Numbered from the stretch's first letter, positions 42,206-51,764 are shown. The stretch: 64,000 bases of DNA from an uncultured Poribacteria bacterium (GCA_951828515.1 OX639992.1:62001-126000); one strand, 5' to 3'. The notes: generated by a model not told the origin, from the sequence alone. Numbers and translations are program-made.

Positions 42206-45151
42206 ATGAAAAACGAAGATGCTCAACTGGTTAACCAATTTTTGACAGGTGACGAGAGTGCCTTTACGACACTGGTACAAAAATACCAGAAAAGTGTCCA
42301 CGCGCTCGTATGGCGGAAAGTTGGCGATTTCCATACTGCAGAGGAACTCACACAGGACACCTTCCTCAAGGCTTACCAGAAACTTGGAACATTGAAGAAT
42401 CCGAATCGGTTCGCTGGATGGCTCTATGTCATCGCTGATCGGACGTGTATTGACTGGCATCGAAATCGGAAACCCTCAATGGAATCCTTGGAAACCACCA
42501 GTGGAGAAGAGATTGAAGAATCCTCCTATCGGTACTACGAAGACGAACAACGTGAGGAAGCCTCTATTGAACATCGTCGTGGACGCGTAAAAAATCTCTT
42601 AGAAAAACTGCCGGAGAGCGAACGCACGGTTGTGACACTTCACTACCTTGGGGAAATGACATATAAAGCGATCAGTGAGTTTTTAGGTGTGTCTCCAAAC
42701 ACAGTTAAAAGTCGTCTCCAACGTGCCCGGAACCGTTTAAAGCAGGAAGATGATATAGTGCGCGAAACTCTTGGCAATGTAGATTTACCTATGGCTTTCA
42801 CCGAAAACATTGTAAAGCAAGTTGCCAATCTAAAGCCGGTAACTCCTACGAATAGCAAACCCTTAATACCTTGGGCAATCTCTGCGGCAACAGCCATTTT
42901 CATTTTTCTTATAATAGGTGTAGGGTCACAATACCTCGCCCGATTTCAGAAACCGTACAATCTGAACTCACAATCGGAAACCACGGTTGAAATCATCGAT
43001 GCTCCGATTGTCCTTGATACACAAGCAAAATCCGATTTACGGAACCAAGCCGGACGTTTTGATACCACTGGTAAAAGTGGCGGTGCCGGATCACAAATCT
43101 CAGAACCCGTTGTATCTGCGGCTGCACAAGTAGAGAAGGAAACGCTCCCATCAACAAGGCAACAGTGGGTACAAACAAACGCTCCAGAAGGAGGGACAGT
43201 ATCTGGGTTACTCCTAAGCTCGACTGGAGATATCTACACTGCTGCCCCAGCAGGTATCTACAGATTAGTGCCAAATGCGTCTGTATGGGCACTCGTGAGT
43301 CCCTTACCTCCAGAGGCTTCCTCAGACTACAGTTGGAAACCAATGGCAGAACATAGCAGCACGCTCTACCTTGTATCCACTGATAAAGTGTGGGCTTCAA
43401 CCGATAGCGGCGAGAATTGGAAATCACTTGGCACGCGCCCAAAAGGAAATGCCATTGGACTCGTGGTAACGGATGAAGGTCTATATCTTGCCCTTGAGAA
43501 CCAGATTTTCCGATCTGAAAACGCAGGTAAACAGTGGATTCCGATGAACGATGGGATAGTAAACGAAAACACCCACATTCTCACACTTATTGCTATAGAA
43601 AACAGTGTGTTTGCAGGCATGAACCATGGACTCTACCGTTCGCGTTCAAGGACATGGGAAAAATTGCCGGTGGATACCACAAAAGCGATTCACTCCTTGG
43701 CAGTCTCTGAAAACGGTCTCTATGTCGGGACAGGTCCCGATCTTTCTCAATTAAACACTCCTGAAGGCGTTGGGGCGTACATCGGTCAAATTATGAGCAG
43801 CGACACCCCAAGTTCGTGGGAGATCTTCCACTCGACCGACTTGGGTGATACATGGACGGAGCTAACACCGAAAAGCACTGCGTTCACAATGAAAATGTCC
43901 CCGGGTGCTAAAGTTTTGGCGGCTGGAGAAACGTTGTTAGTATTAGGAATCACCACATTCCGCTCCACGGATGGCGGGAAAACCTGGACCGACTTCGGGT
44001 TTGACAAGTCAGACATGAATTCGATGATGAACTCGATGACACTCAGTATGTTCCCTACATTAACAGTGGACAAAAACACATTTTTTAAAGTTGGGATCCG
44101 TGACGGACTCATCCGTTCAACCGATGGTGGCGAGTCGTGGCACCCGTTTACGAAAGGGATAGTCGGCACCCGAGTGTTTGACTTGGTAACTTTCAAAAAC
44201 ACACTCTACGCAAATACCGGCTCAGGTATCGCCAAGTCCACTGATAGCGGTGAATCTTGGGAAACCCTTTCCATGAATTCCGCAGAACTCGAAATTAAAT
44301 CGTTAGACATGACCAGTCCTACGGATATGTTGCTTTCCCCCAGATTAGCGATCTCTGGTGATGTACTTTACGTCATCTCATCGGCATTAAGCTCACAAAA
44401 TGAACCTCGCCTCTTTCGCGTTTCGATGCGCGGAAACGTGTTAGTGCCTATCCAAGTACCGACCACTTTCGGTGGCGATCTCTCCATAACAGACATAATA
44501 GGTCTGGCGAATGTAACTCGGCAGATGGAAAAATTCTCTGGCGCATTCGCAGTCAGTGGCGAGACGTTCTATACAGAATATAAAAGACGGCTTTTCCGGT
44601 GGAAACGCGGGGAGCCAGAGTGGTTCAATACCGGATTGATGGATAAAACCAAACTTCCTGACAATTATGCCGATGCTGCGAAAAATAACCAGATACGTAT
44701 AGCACTTGCTGTTTCAGGAGAGACCGTCTATGTTGGAAAACGGGACGGACATCTCTTTCAGTCGTTTGATAGTGGCAACACATGGAAAGACCTAACGTCA
44801 AACCTACCCCTACGCTTCAAGCACTTTAAAGGGATAGTCTTTGCGGGTACAACGATATACGTCGCCACAGACGCAGGGGTCTTAACCTCAGAAACGGGTG
44901 AACATTGGCGATCGATAACCGATACAACTGGGACGTATACCGTTATAGATCGCATCGCTGTGGCTGGTGCTTCAGTTTACGGTGCTGGCGATGAAGGTGC
45001 CTATCACTTGAATCGTCGTGGTGAATGGAAAAAGATTTCGCCAGAAGTGCCAGATAGCGTCATTTCTCTCGTAATCAATGGCAATAAACTCTATGCTGTA
45101 ACAGAAAAGCGCGGGATGTTTCAGGTCTCGCTTGAAGAGGAAAACGACTAA
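42206..45151 (+). CDS. Membrane-tethered ECF sigma factor fused to an Asp-box beta-propeller
   Basis: A 981-residue chimera. Residues 8-85 are sigma region 2 (DFHTAEELTQDTFLKAYQKL, FAGWLYVIADRTCIDWHR) and 126-178 are region 4 (LPESERTVVTLHYLGEMTYK, VSPNTVKSRLQRARNRLK), together an ECF sigma factor. Residues 221-240 form one membrane segment. From about 320 a large BNR/sortilin-type propeller has at least eight Asp boxes (STDSGENW, STDLGDTW, STDGGKTW, STDGGESW, STDSGESW, SFDSGNTW). No anti-sigma gene is near. Likely topology: sigma inside, propeller outside, so a signal would need to free the sigma part. Followed at once by an S55-type peptidase gene. A paralogue is at 55441-58437. Confidence 0.88.
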   Translation: MKNEDAQLVNQFLTGDESAFTTLVQKYQKSVHALVWRKVGDFHTAEELTQDTFLKAYQKLGTLKNPNRFAGWLYVIADRTCIDWHRNRKPSMESLETTSGEEIEESSYRYYEDEQREEASIEHRRGRVKNLLEKLPESERTVVTLHYLGEMTYKAISEFLGVSPNTVKSRLQRARNRLKQEDDIVRETLGNVDLPMAFTENIVKQVANLKPVTPTNSKPLIPWAISAATAIFIFLIIGVGSQYLARFQKPYNLNSQSETTVEIIDAPIVLDTQAKSDLRNQAGRFDTTGKSGGAGSQISEPVVSAAAQVEKETLPSTRQQWVQTNAPEGGTVSGLLLSSTGDIYTAAPAGIYRLVPNASVWALVSPLPPEASSDYSWKPMAEHSSTLYLVSTDKVWASTDSGENWKSLGTRPKGNAIGLVVTDEGLYLALENQIFRSENAGKQWIPMNDGIVNENTHILTLIAIENSVFAGMNHGLYRSRSRTWEKLPVDTTKAIHSLAVSENGLYVGTGPDLSQLNTPEGVGAYIGQIMSSDTPSSWEIFHSTDLGDTWTELTPKSTAFTMKMSPGAKVLAAGETLLVLGITTFRSTDGGKTWTDFGFDKSDMNSMMNSMTLSMFPTLTVDKNTFFKVGIRDGLIRSTDGGESWHPFTKGIVGTRVFDLVTFKNTLYANTGSGIAKSTDSGESWETLSMNSAELEIKSLDMTSPTDMLLSPRLAISGDVLYVISSALSSQNEPRLFRVSMRGNVLVPIQVPTTFGGDLSITDIIGLANVTRQMEKFSGAFAVSGETFYTEYKRRLFRWKRGEPEWFNTGLMDKTKLPDNYADAAKNNQIRIALAVSGETVYVGKRDGHLFQSFDSGNTWKDLTSNLPLRFKHFKGIVFAGTTIYVATDAGVLTSETGEHWRSITDTTGTYTVIDRIAVAGASVYGAGDEGAYHLNRRGEWKKISPEVPDSVISLVINGNKLYAVTEKRGMFQVSLEEEND

Positions 45152-45186
45152 TGTTCCATAAAATCTCTGTCTTTGGAGGAATCAAA

Positions 45187-47181
45187 GTGAAACGTATTTT
45201 CATTTTTGCCAGCATTGCTATTACGATGCTATATCAACTCGGTTGCTCTCCTGATGAACAGCAAACACAACATGAAAATCCAATAGCTGACGATTCAATA
45301 GCAAAATTTAACGCCCCACGCTTTGTCGGAGACGTTGTATTGGAAAATATGTACGAGGATGAAGTCCGGAAACTGGCGAGTAAGACACCGCTGGAAATCA
45401 TTACCGTGCTTGAAGGCACCAGCAAGGTTATCCTTCAGGCTCGATTTCGATCAGTTCGAGATGGTCCCTATGGATCACCCGTCTATGAGTGCGAACTGAT
45501 TGACGAATCAGCAGAGGCTTTAGGTGGTGTTGCGGCAGGAATGTCGGGCAGTCCTGTCGGTCCGCCGGGTCGTGTTATGGGTGCTCTCGCTTTCGCGTAT
45601 CTGTTTAGTAAGCCGCCGTATCGGTTCCTGGTCACACCTATTGATTATATGGAGGAAGCGATCGAACACCCAACGTTTGGTGAGTTTCTGGAGGAAGAGG
45701 CGGCACCCGCGGCACCCGCACTGGCGATTAATTCCTTGTATGCACCCGTTAAAACACCTATGATGATTACAGGGGTTCAGCCTCACAGGATTCAAGAACT
45801 GTCTTCATATTTCTCCGATTCAAGATTCAATTTCGTTGAATTGCTTGGCGATATTGGGGGTGCCCCTGGAGCACCGCCTGCAGGTGCCACAACAAAACTT
45901 TCCGCGGGAGATATGATTGGTGCCGCCGTCGCTACAGGAGATGTTACGAACCTCATTGGTTTTGGAACAGTGACACAGGTTTATGACGATACATTTGTGG
46001 CGTTCGGTCACCCTTTCTTGGCTGATGGAAAGTCTACATTACCGGTATACCGAGCTGTGACGCATGGAACCATGCCCAGCCTGGTGTTCTCAACGAAATC
46101 TGTCTCGGCGTATGGAAACCCGATCGGGACAATAACGAAAGACCTATATCCTGCGATTGTAGGCGAACGCGGCCCGGGACCGCCAATGATTCCAGTGAAA
46201 CTCTCTTATCGTCCTGTTAATAACACGCCAATAGAAAAACACCACGTTGTGGCTTATGGGCAAGAATGGGCGATTCCGTTCGTTGCGGCAGTGACAATGG
46301 ATGCAATTCGGCTGGAGAGGAACGCGGCAACAGTTGAAGGGACTGTGACACTTCACTTTCAAGAAACCGAAACTGTCTATACAGAAACGTTTCGGACAGC
46401 CTCTCCAAACCCGTTTTTCGATGTGTTCATAGGAACGGGTTCAATTATTACTTCGTTCACTAATACACTTACAAACAGTGCTGGCAAAGCGACCTTGAAA
46501 GCGGTGTCGATCTCTATCAAAGACAAACCGCAAATCGCCAAAGCCGAGATTGACGAAATTAGTGTGCCTGCTGAAGTGATGCCTGGGGAGAGCCTCACGG
46601 TCTCGGTTGTGCTACTTCCGCACTGGAGTACTGCTGGTGCAGAGCGGACGATTCAAAGAGAAGTTATACTTGACATCCCTGACGACTTCCCTGTGGGTGA
46701 AGCAACCCTCACGGTTTCCGCCGAAGCATCGGCTGACGACACGGAATTTGAACAACTTTTCGGCAACATTTTGGATGACATCTTGGATATGGAGGAAGAA
46801 GAAGAAAAACCGTTGCCAAGGAATCTCGACGAACTCATCCAGCAGAAGATAGAAGATCAGATGGATGCGGGGTTAATCACAATAACGCTTGAACCAGCGG
46901 GCTTTGCCGGATTACCGCTACCGGAAGGTTTCCCGTTGAACATACCGGAAGCTGGCGATGCAGATGAAATTCCAGAGGGTTTTCCATTCATAGAAGGTTT
47001 CCCACTACCAGAAGACCTCCCAGTTCCAGATGATTCTGAGGAGGAGAACGTAGTGGAAACTGAACTCATTATTGAAGGCTTTATCGTGACTGGATCGAAA
47101 GAGGAACAGATTACCATTACAGTCGGAGACATAGGAGACGGTGTAGTGCCAATAGAAGGCTTAGAAGGCGCACAACAATAA
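45187..47181 (+). CDS. SpoIVB/S55-peptidase-like lipoprotein
   Basis: A 664-residue exported protein. GTG at 45187 is chosen: GGAGGA lies six bases upstream and the first 20 residues (MKRIFIFASIAITMLYQLGC) form a lipoprotein-like signal; the ATG at 45151 would add 12 residues before it. The S55 hallmarks are GGVAAGMSGSPVGPPGRVMG followed by ALAFAYLFSKPPY, and later DTFVAFGHPFLADGKSTLPV. In Bacillus SpoIVB such a peptidase starts intramembrane release of a sigma factor. The C-terminal third is acidic, with Pro-rich repeats (LPEGFPLNIPE, EIPEGFPFIEGFPLPEDLP). Whether it is proteolytic is untested. Confidence 0.75.
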   Translation: MKRIFIFASIAITMLYQLGCSPDEQQTQHENPIADDSIAKFNAPRFVGDVVLENMYEDEVRKLASKTPLEIITVLEGTSKVILQARFRSVRDGPYGSPVYECELIDESAEALGGVAAGMSGSPVGPPGRVMGALAFAYLFSKPPYRFLVTPIDYMEEAIEHPTFGEFLEEEAAPAAPALAINSLYAPVKTPMMITGVQPHRIQELSSYFSDSRFNFVELLGDIGGAPGAPPAGATTKLSAGDMIGAAVATGDVTNLIGFGTVTQVYDDTFVAFGHPFLADGKSTLPVYRAVTHGTMPSLVFSTKSVSAYGNPIGTITKDLYPAIVGERGPGPPMIPVKLSYRPVNNTPIEKHHVVAYGQEWAIPFVAAVTMDAIRLERNAATVEGTVTLHFQETETVYTETFRTASPNPFFDVFIGTGSIITSFTNTLTNSAGKATLKAVSISIKDKPQIAKAEIDEISVPAEVMPGESLTVSVVLLPHWSTAGAERTIQREVILDIPDDFPVGEATLTVSAEASADDTEFEQLFGNILDDILDMEEEEEKPLPRNLDELIQQKIEDQMDAGLITITLEPAGFAGLPLPEGFPLNIPEAGDADEIPEGFPFIEGFPLPEDLPVPDDSEEENVVETELIIEGFIVTGSKEEQITITVGDIGDGVVPIEGLEGAQQ

Positions 47182-47196
47182 TTTCGGAACGCTATT

Positions 47197-47226
47197 GTAT
47201 GGACAGGTATCCTCGCCTGTCCATAC
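47197..47226 (+). terminator. Hairpin between S55 gene and lipoprotein gene
   Basis: An 11-base stem GTATGGACAGG / CCTGTCCATAC with an eight-base loop follows the peptidase stop by 15 bases. No T-tract follows, so it may limit rather than end transcription into the next gene. Confidence 0.5.
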
Positions 47227-47267
47227 GGCATCAAACCCCATCACTGATAACACGAAAAGGACAAACA

Positions 47268-48059
47268 ATGCAGTATTCTCTACGTTTCACAGTTTTTATA
47301 TTTTTGGCTATCATTACTTGGCAATTGTTGGGATGCTCAGAAGACCCCGACCCTGACACAACGTCTGTCGAAAAAGTTATTGCCGAACCTATACCCGCCA
47401 AACCCACACCCGAAGACACGTTTGCGAAACTAAAGATGTTGTTTCCGAAACCCATTTTTGATGGAGATTTCACAGCCATGGGTGAGGTGACAACTTCTAA
47501 AACATATTTGGACTTTCTTACCGAAGAATATCGGACGGAAAAACCGTTTAAAACGTTGGCAGACTACCTCATTGTAGCAAAGCCTGCTCCGGAAAGATAC
47601 AAACCCTTTTTGAAAGAATCTATCGGGAAATCTAACGAAGAAGACATCGCCATTATTCATCAGATGACCTTAAATTACCGCTGTGCGAATGCAATACTCT
47701 ATCAGATGGTGCACGGTGAAGACGATAGAAAAGGTGCCCTCAAGGCGATATTTGCTATGATCGAAAAAAGACTATCAATCTTTGATGAAGCACCTGTAAA
47801 GGCATGGATGGAAATACATCTACCCAATCAAGATCAAGCAAAAGAATTCCTCACTGCCCTTGAACATTTCGTAACTGAAACCGAAGAGAAGGACGCGCTT
47901 TTGATACAAGAACAGTTTGCGCAACACGGAAAAGATGACGGGCTTTTATGGCTCGCCGTGCACAATCCTGCGCTAACCGCAGAGATTCTTAATAATTTCA
48001 CAAATACGAATGTGTTTCTGAGATGGACTGAGGGCACTTTTTTTCAACAAAATCCATAG
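47268..48059 (+). CDS. Lipoprotein of unknown function
   Basis: A 263-residue lipoprotein. The signal peptide ends LLGC with lipidated Cys23. A Pro/Thr/acidic linker is followed by a helical domain (DYLIVAKPAPERYKPFLKES, ANAILYQMVHGEDDRKGALK, AIFAMIEKRLSIFDEAPVKA). No family was recognised. AAAAGGA precedes the ATG at 47268; an upstream in-frame ATG at 47199 would cross the hairpin and lacks a ribosome-binding site. Position between the S55-like gene and the TonB receptor suggests a role in the same envelope system. Confidence 0.75.
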   Translation: MQYSLRFTVFIFLAIITWQLLGCSEDPDPDTTSVEKVIAEPIPAKPTPEDTFAKLKMLFPKPIFDGDFTAMGEVTTSKTYLDFLTEEYRTEKPFKTLADYLIVAKPAPERYKPFLKESIGKSNEEDIAIIHQMTLNYRCANAILYQMVHGEDDRKGALKAIFAMIEKRLSIFDEAPVKAWMEIHLPNQDQAKEFLTALEHFVTETEEKDALLIQEQFAQHGKDDGLLWLAVHNPALTAEILNNFTNTNVFLRWTEGTFFQQNP

Positions 48060-48105
48060 AATCCATAGGAGAAAGATAAGGAAAAACATATTCCGCTTGA
48101 CCATT

Positions 48106-48154
48106 ACAGCCGAGCCATTATGGGAATTGCAGGATTCCTTATAGGCTTGGCTGT
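48106..48154. repeat. ACAGCCAAGCC long hairpin, copy 2
   Basis: ACAGCCGAGCC pairs with GGCTTGGCTGT (one G-U), with an inner tgggaat / attccttata. Flanks (cataattacagcc versus gaccattacagcc; tgttctg(t/c)(a/g)ttc) are shared with 41452-41500. Confidence 0.65.
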
Positions 48155-48226
48155 TCTGCGTTCTGCTGATAAAAGCGATCTCCGTGTCAACTGGAACATT
48201 TAATTTAGCGTTAAAGCCTACAACTC

Positions 48227-48364
48227 ATACCAAATCTGAAAAATAAACTCGCATTTCAGATATTTTGAAACGCTATGAGGTTTCCGATTGTCCCCAGCGC
48301 AATGAATTGCGCCACTACGAACCGGTTTTTTGATAACGAGAAACGGTTATTCAGAAATGATATC
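48227..48364. repeat. ATACCAAATCTGAA-type miniature element, copy 2
   Basis: Ends ataccaaatctgaaaaataa and ttattcagaaatgatatc; internal GCGCAA / TTGCGC hairpin at 48297-48312 followed by CACTACGAACC. It ends 30 bases before the TonB-dependent receptor start. Confidence 0.75.
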
Positions 48365-48393
48365 AGGTTCCAAGCGGAGGTCCAAACCCTTTT

Positions 48394-50868
48394 ATGAAAT
48401 TTCGCTTATATCCAGTTCTGTTTATTGTACTCATGATGCCGTTCTCTGTTTCCGCTGAAACGGAGAGTCCTAAAGAAGATGAACCCCGAAAAACGAAAAG
48501 AAGCATCTGGCAGCGAGTTTTCCCGCGCACCGGTGATATAGAAGGCACTATCTATCAGCACGACACCGACACACCGTTAGTTGAAGCAGAGGTGCGCATT
48601 GTTGAAACCGATCAGCAGCAAAAAACGGGTAAAGACGGCACATTTCGGTTCATTGAAATTCCCGTCGGCACATATACGCTGTCCATATCCTATCCAACTT
48701 ACAACACACCCACTAAAATCCCGATTGAGATTCGCGCCGGTGAGACGCTTCAAAGGCGATTTTCCATCAATACAGAAGGCGTGTTGGTCGAAACCCTCGA
48801 TAGTCGGGAGGCGGCAACACGACTTGACCCCATTCTTGTAGAAGGGCAGCGTCTACTACCGCCGACAATTAGCCGTAAAGAGATTCAAGGCAGCGAGTTG
48901 ACACGAATTCCCGGGACTGGGCGTGATGCGCTCAAGGGACTCACGACGCTGCCGAGCATCGGTATCCCCAACGATTTTTTCGGTATCCTCTATATTCGTG
49001 GGAGTGCACCGGGGGAGACACTCCTCTATTTTGACAGAACGCCACTCGGTTACCCGTTCCACTTCGGTGGACTCTTCTCAACGATTAATTCACATAGTAT
49101 TGAAGATATCCAGATTTACGCTGGTGGGTACGGTGCCGAATTCGGATTAGACTCACAATCGGTTATTGATATCCGCTCGCGTGAACGCGTGAAAAAACAG
49201 TGGGCAGGCGTAATAGACTTGAACATTTTCTCCCCATCTGGTTTCATTGAAGCCAAAATTGGAGACAAGGGTTACGCGTCCGTTGCCGGGCGATTCAACA
49301 CCCTTAATCTCATATTAGGACCTTTCTTTGATTGGAGCTTTCCGACCTGGTCGGACTATCAACTCAAATTTGCATATCAACTTACGCCAAAGCACCACCT
49401 GACGCTCAACGGCTTAGGCGCGACAGATCATTTTGATTTCTCTAACTTTGGGTCGGAAGAGATCGAAGACGTAGGTGACTTCTCCGCCTATTTCAAAAAC
49501 GGGTTTGAAGCGGAAGGCATTCATCTCCGTTCTGATTTCACTGATAAACTCACATCCCACTTATCCGTTACGCGTTCCCACAATTTTCTCAATATCAATC
49601 TCGGTGGCGGCACAAGCCAAGATGATAGACTTACCGATGAAAAATTTATCTACAACGTCCAAGTTAACACCCCAATGTATACCCTTCGCGAAGACGCGTT
49701 TTACAAATTAACACGGACGTTTCAACTTGAACCGGGACTCCTTCTCGCCATCAGCCCGACCAAAAGCCATACACACACCTCTTCTCCAGAAAACATAGAT
49801 TTTGCTGATGACGAGGAACCGTCATGGATGCAGAAACTTGACGATTTTAATTATACGTTTCGGCGTGCTGAGGGGTACCTACAGGCGCGTTATGATCCGC
49901 TATCGTTTCTGTCAGTCGCACTCGGTGCGCGGTTTGATTATCTCAATTTGACAGAAGAACTCTCAATTCAGCCGCGCGGGAGTCTCAGTCTCACACTGCC
50001 AACAACTTCCACACTCCGATTCGCTTACGGCAGATACGAACAGAGTCCATTAGCGTATCAGGTGCTAAAGGCGGATGGAAACCGAGACCTAAAATCGAGC
50101 CTGACCCAGCATTATGTTATGGAATTAGAACACGAATTATCACCACAAACGGAACTTAAATTCGCTGTTTACTACAAGGATATGCAAAGATTAGTCACGA
50201 GAACTGTCAATCTTGACGCATTTTTTGATGACTCGAACGCAGTGGTTACAACTGCATATCTCAATCAAGGAAGTGGGTTTGTGAATGGAGCAGAAGTGTT
50301 CCTGCGACATCGTATTAGCGAAAAGTTTTTCGGATGGGTATCTTATGCCTACACCCACGCCGAACGGCGTGAGACACCCGACGATGTCTACCAACCATTC
50401 CTCTTCGATAACACACACATTGTTAGCATTGTTGCCAACTACAGTCCAACGACAAAAACTGAGATCGGCGCGAAATGGCAATATGTAAGCGGCACTTCCG
50501 CGGTTCCCCTAAGCACACTTCTGATGATTCAAGACCCTGTGACTCTTGGCATGCATCCACTTCTCTCTGATGTTGCAGGATTGATTGTCCCAACGGAACT
50601 TCAGGCGTATCATCGCTTGGACTTCCGTTTTACGCGCAAAAGAAAGTGGTGGGGCCTTCCTGTGACGATGTTTACCGAAATCTGGAATGTCTACAACAGC
50701 AAAAACAAGATAAGGTTCAATTTCGCCGACAAACTCGTGAAGGAAATCAACGCGGCAGCGGTTGAGAATGCAGAAGACTTCGAGTTGAAGTTGGAATCAC
50801 CCACTGAATATACGAGTCTTGTGCGATTCCCTTTTAGTATCAATGTCGGAATCATATATGAATTTTAA
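48394..50868 (+). CDS. TonB-dependent receptor
   Basis: An 824-residue outer-membrane receptor for energised uptake of large or scarce solutes. Signal peptide about 1-21 (ending SVSA). Residues 47-130 are a carboxypeptidase-regulatory-like domain (GDIEGTIYQHDTDTPLVEAE, GKDGTFRFIEIPVGTYTLSI). The plug follows (IPGTGRDALKGLTTLPSIGI, LYIRGSAPGETLLYFDRTPL), then beta-barrel strands ending in FSINVGIIYEF. Substrate unknown. The gene follows a lipoprotein and lies 3.2 kb from the sigma-propeller gene, a layout that recalls FecI-type control of a receptor. Confidence 0.9.
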   Translation: MKFRLYPVLFIVLMMPFSVSAETESPKEDEPRKTKRSIWQRVFPRTGDIEGTIYQHDTDTPLVEAEVRIVETDQQQKTGKDGTFRFIEIPVGTYTLSISYPTYNTPTKIPIEIRAGETLQRRFSINTEGVLVETLDSREAATRLDPILVEGQRLLPPTISRKEIQGSELTRIPGTGRDALKGLTTLPSIGIPNDFFGILYIRGSAPGETLLYFDRTPLGYPFHFGGLFSTINSHSIEDIQIYAGGYGAEFGLDSQSVIDIRSRERVKKQWAGVIDLNIFSPSGFIEAKIGDKGYASVAGRFNTLNLILGPFFDWSFPTWSDYQLKFAYQLTPKHHLTLNGLGATDHFDFSNFGSEEIEDVGDFSAYFKNGFEAEGIHLRSDFTDKLTSHLSVTRSHNFLNINLGGGTSQDDRLTDEKFIYNVQVNTPMYTLREDAFYKLTRTFQLEPGLLLAISPTKSHTHTSSPENIDFADDEEPSWMQKLDDFNYTFRRAEGYLQARYDPLSFLSVALGARFDYLNLTEELSIQPRGSLSLTLPTTSTLRFAYGRYEQSPLAYQVLKADGNRDLKSSLTQHYVMELEHELSPQTELKFAVYYKDMQRLVTRTVNLDAFFDDSNAVVTTAYLNQGSGFVNGAEVFLRHRISEKFFGWVSYAYTHAERRETPDDVYQPFLFDNTHIVSIVANYSPTTKTEIGAKWQYVSGTSAVPLSTLLMIQDPVTLGMHPLLSDVAGLIVPTELQAYHRLDFRFTRKRKWWGLPVTMFTEIWNVYNSKNKIRFNFADKLVKEINAAAVENAEDFELKLESPTEYTSLVRFPFSINVGIIYEF

Positions 50869-50893
50869 CGCAGACGCGCCGCTTATTTAAGAG

Positions 50894-50922
50894 TTGCAAT
50901 CCACCTCAAAAGCTGCTATGAT
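50894..50922 (+). promoter_or_regulatory. Probable promoter of the 50955 gene
   Basis: TTGCAA, a 17-base spacer and TATGAT predict a start near 50929, about 26 bases before the ATG. Confidence 0.6.
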
Positions 50923-50954
50923 GCGGTTATAGTATTCAACAGAAAGGGACTTCA

Positions 50955-51764
50955 ATGAAAAAACCGGTCTTTTTAATTCTTATCGGTGTAGGCGTTGCAC
51001 TTCTCGTTGTTGGAGTCGTATTTGTCGTCCCGTGGTTCGGTAAGATGTTAGACGAGATGGAGCAGGTAACTGAACAACACAGGCAGCACAGACGCGCATT
51101 AAGAATGTCTGCCCGCGAACCCTTGACCCAAGAACAGGCAAACCTCCTGTCCCAACTCCTTGAAATCACAGATGAAACACAAGCCTCGCAAACCCCAAAC
51201 GACTTAGAAGTGGTCTTGTCAAGCGAACCTTATCTGGCATATATAAAAGCGCAGGAAGGGGAGACCTACGAAAATTTTCTGGGGTATGTCGATGCCATGC
51301 CAACAGCAAACATGGAAGTCACCGCTCTCTCCAGAATCAAAGCCACACTTGGACCGGATAAAGGAGATACAGAATTAGACGTATGGACGCACTACTATTT
51401 CATCGTCAGAGAATGGGGAATCACGATTGAAGATCCGCGCGACAACCTAAGAGAACTCAATGAACTCCAACAGACCCACTTGATTGCACCGTTAATGGAG
51501 AGCGATGCAGAGGTATCCGAGTTGCATACCAAAATCGTCCAAATCGGTATGTCTTCTATATTCATGACAGAGGACAACAACGTGTTCAAAGAGGCATGGC
51601 GTGACCGTTTAGAGACGCACGGGGACCAAGCGGGACTTCTGCGGTGCGCAATTGCCGCTCCGGGTGAATTCGCGCTTATGCGATCGTTTTTTGCGGATAT
51701 GACAGCCTTCCAAGAATGGATACTCGCACGTCCAGAACCGGAAGAACCAGAACCGGAACAATAG
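50955..51764 (+). CDS. Membrane-anchored protein of unknown function
   Basis: A 269-residue protein with an N-terminal membrane segment (residues 4-26, PVFLILIGVGVALLVVGVVF). A basic helical stretch follows (EQHRQHRRALRMSAREPLTQ), then a mostly helical soluble domain with an acidic surface, and a Pro/Glu tail (RPEPEEPEPEQ). No family was recognised. AAAGGGA precedes the ATG; it likely has its own promoter and ends the TonB-receptor stretch. Confidence 0.75.
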   Translation: MKKPVFLILIGVGVALLVVGVVFVVPWFGKMLDEMEQVTEQHRQHRRALRMSAREPLTQEQANLLSQLLEITDETQASQTPNDLEVVLSSEPYLAYIKAQEGETYENFLGYVDAMPTANMEVTALSRIKATLGPDKGDTELDVWTHYYFIVREWGITIEDPRDNLRELNELQQTHLIAPLMESDAEVSELHTKIVQIGMSSIFMTEDNNVFKEAWRDRLETHGDQAGLLRCAIAAPGEFALMRSFFADMTAFQEWILARPEPEEPEPEQ

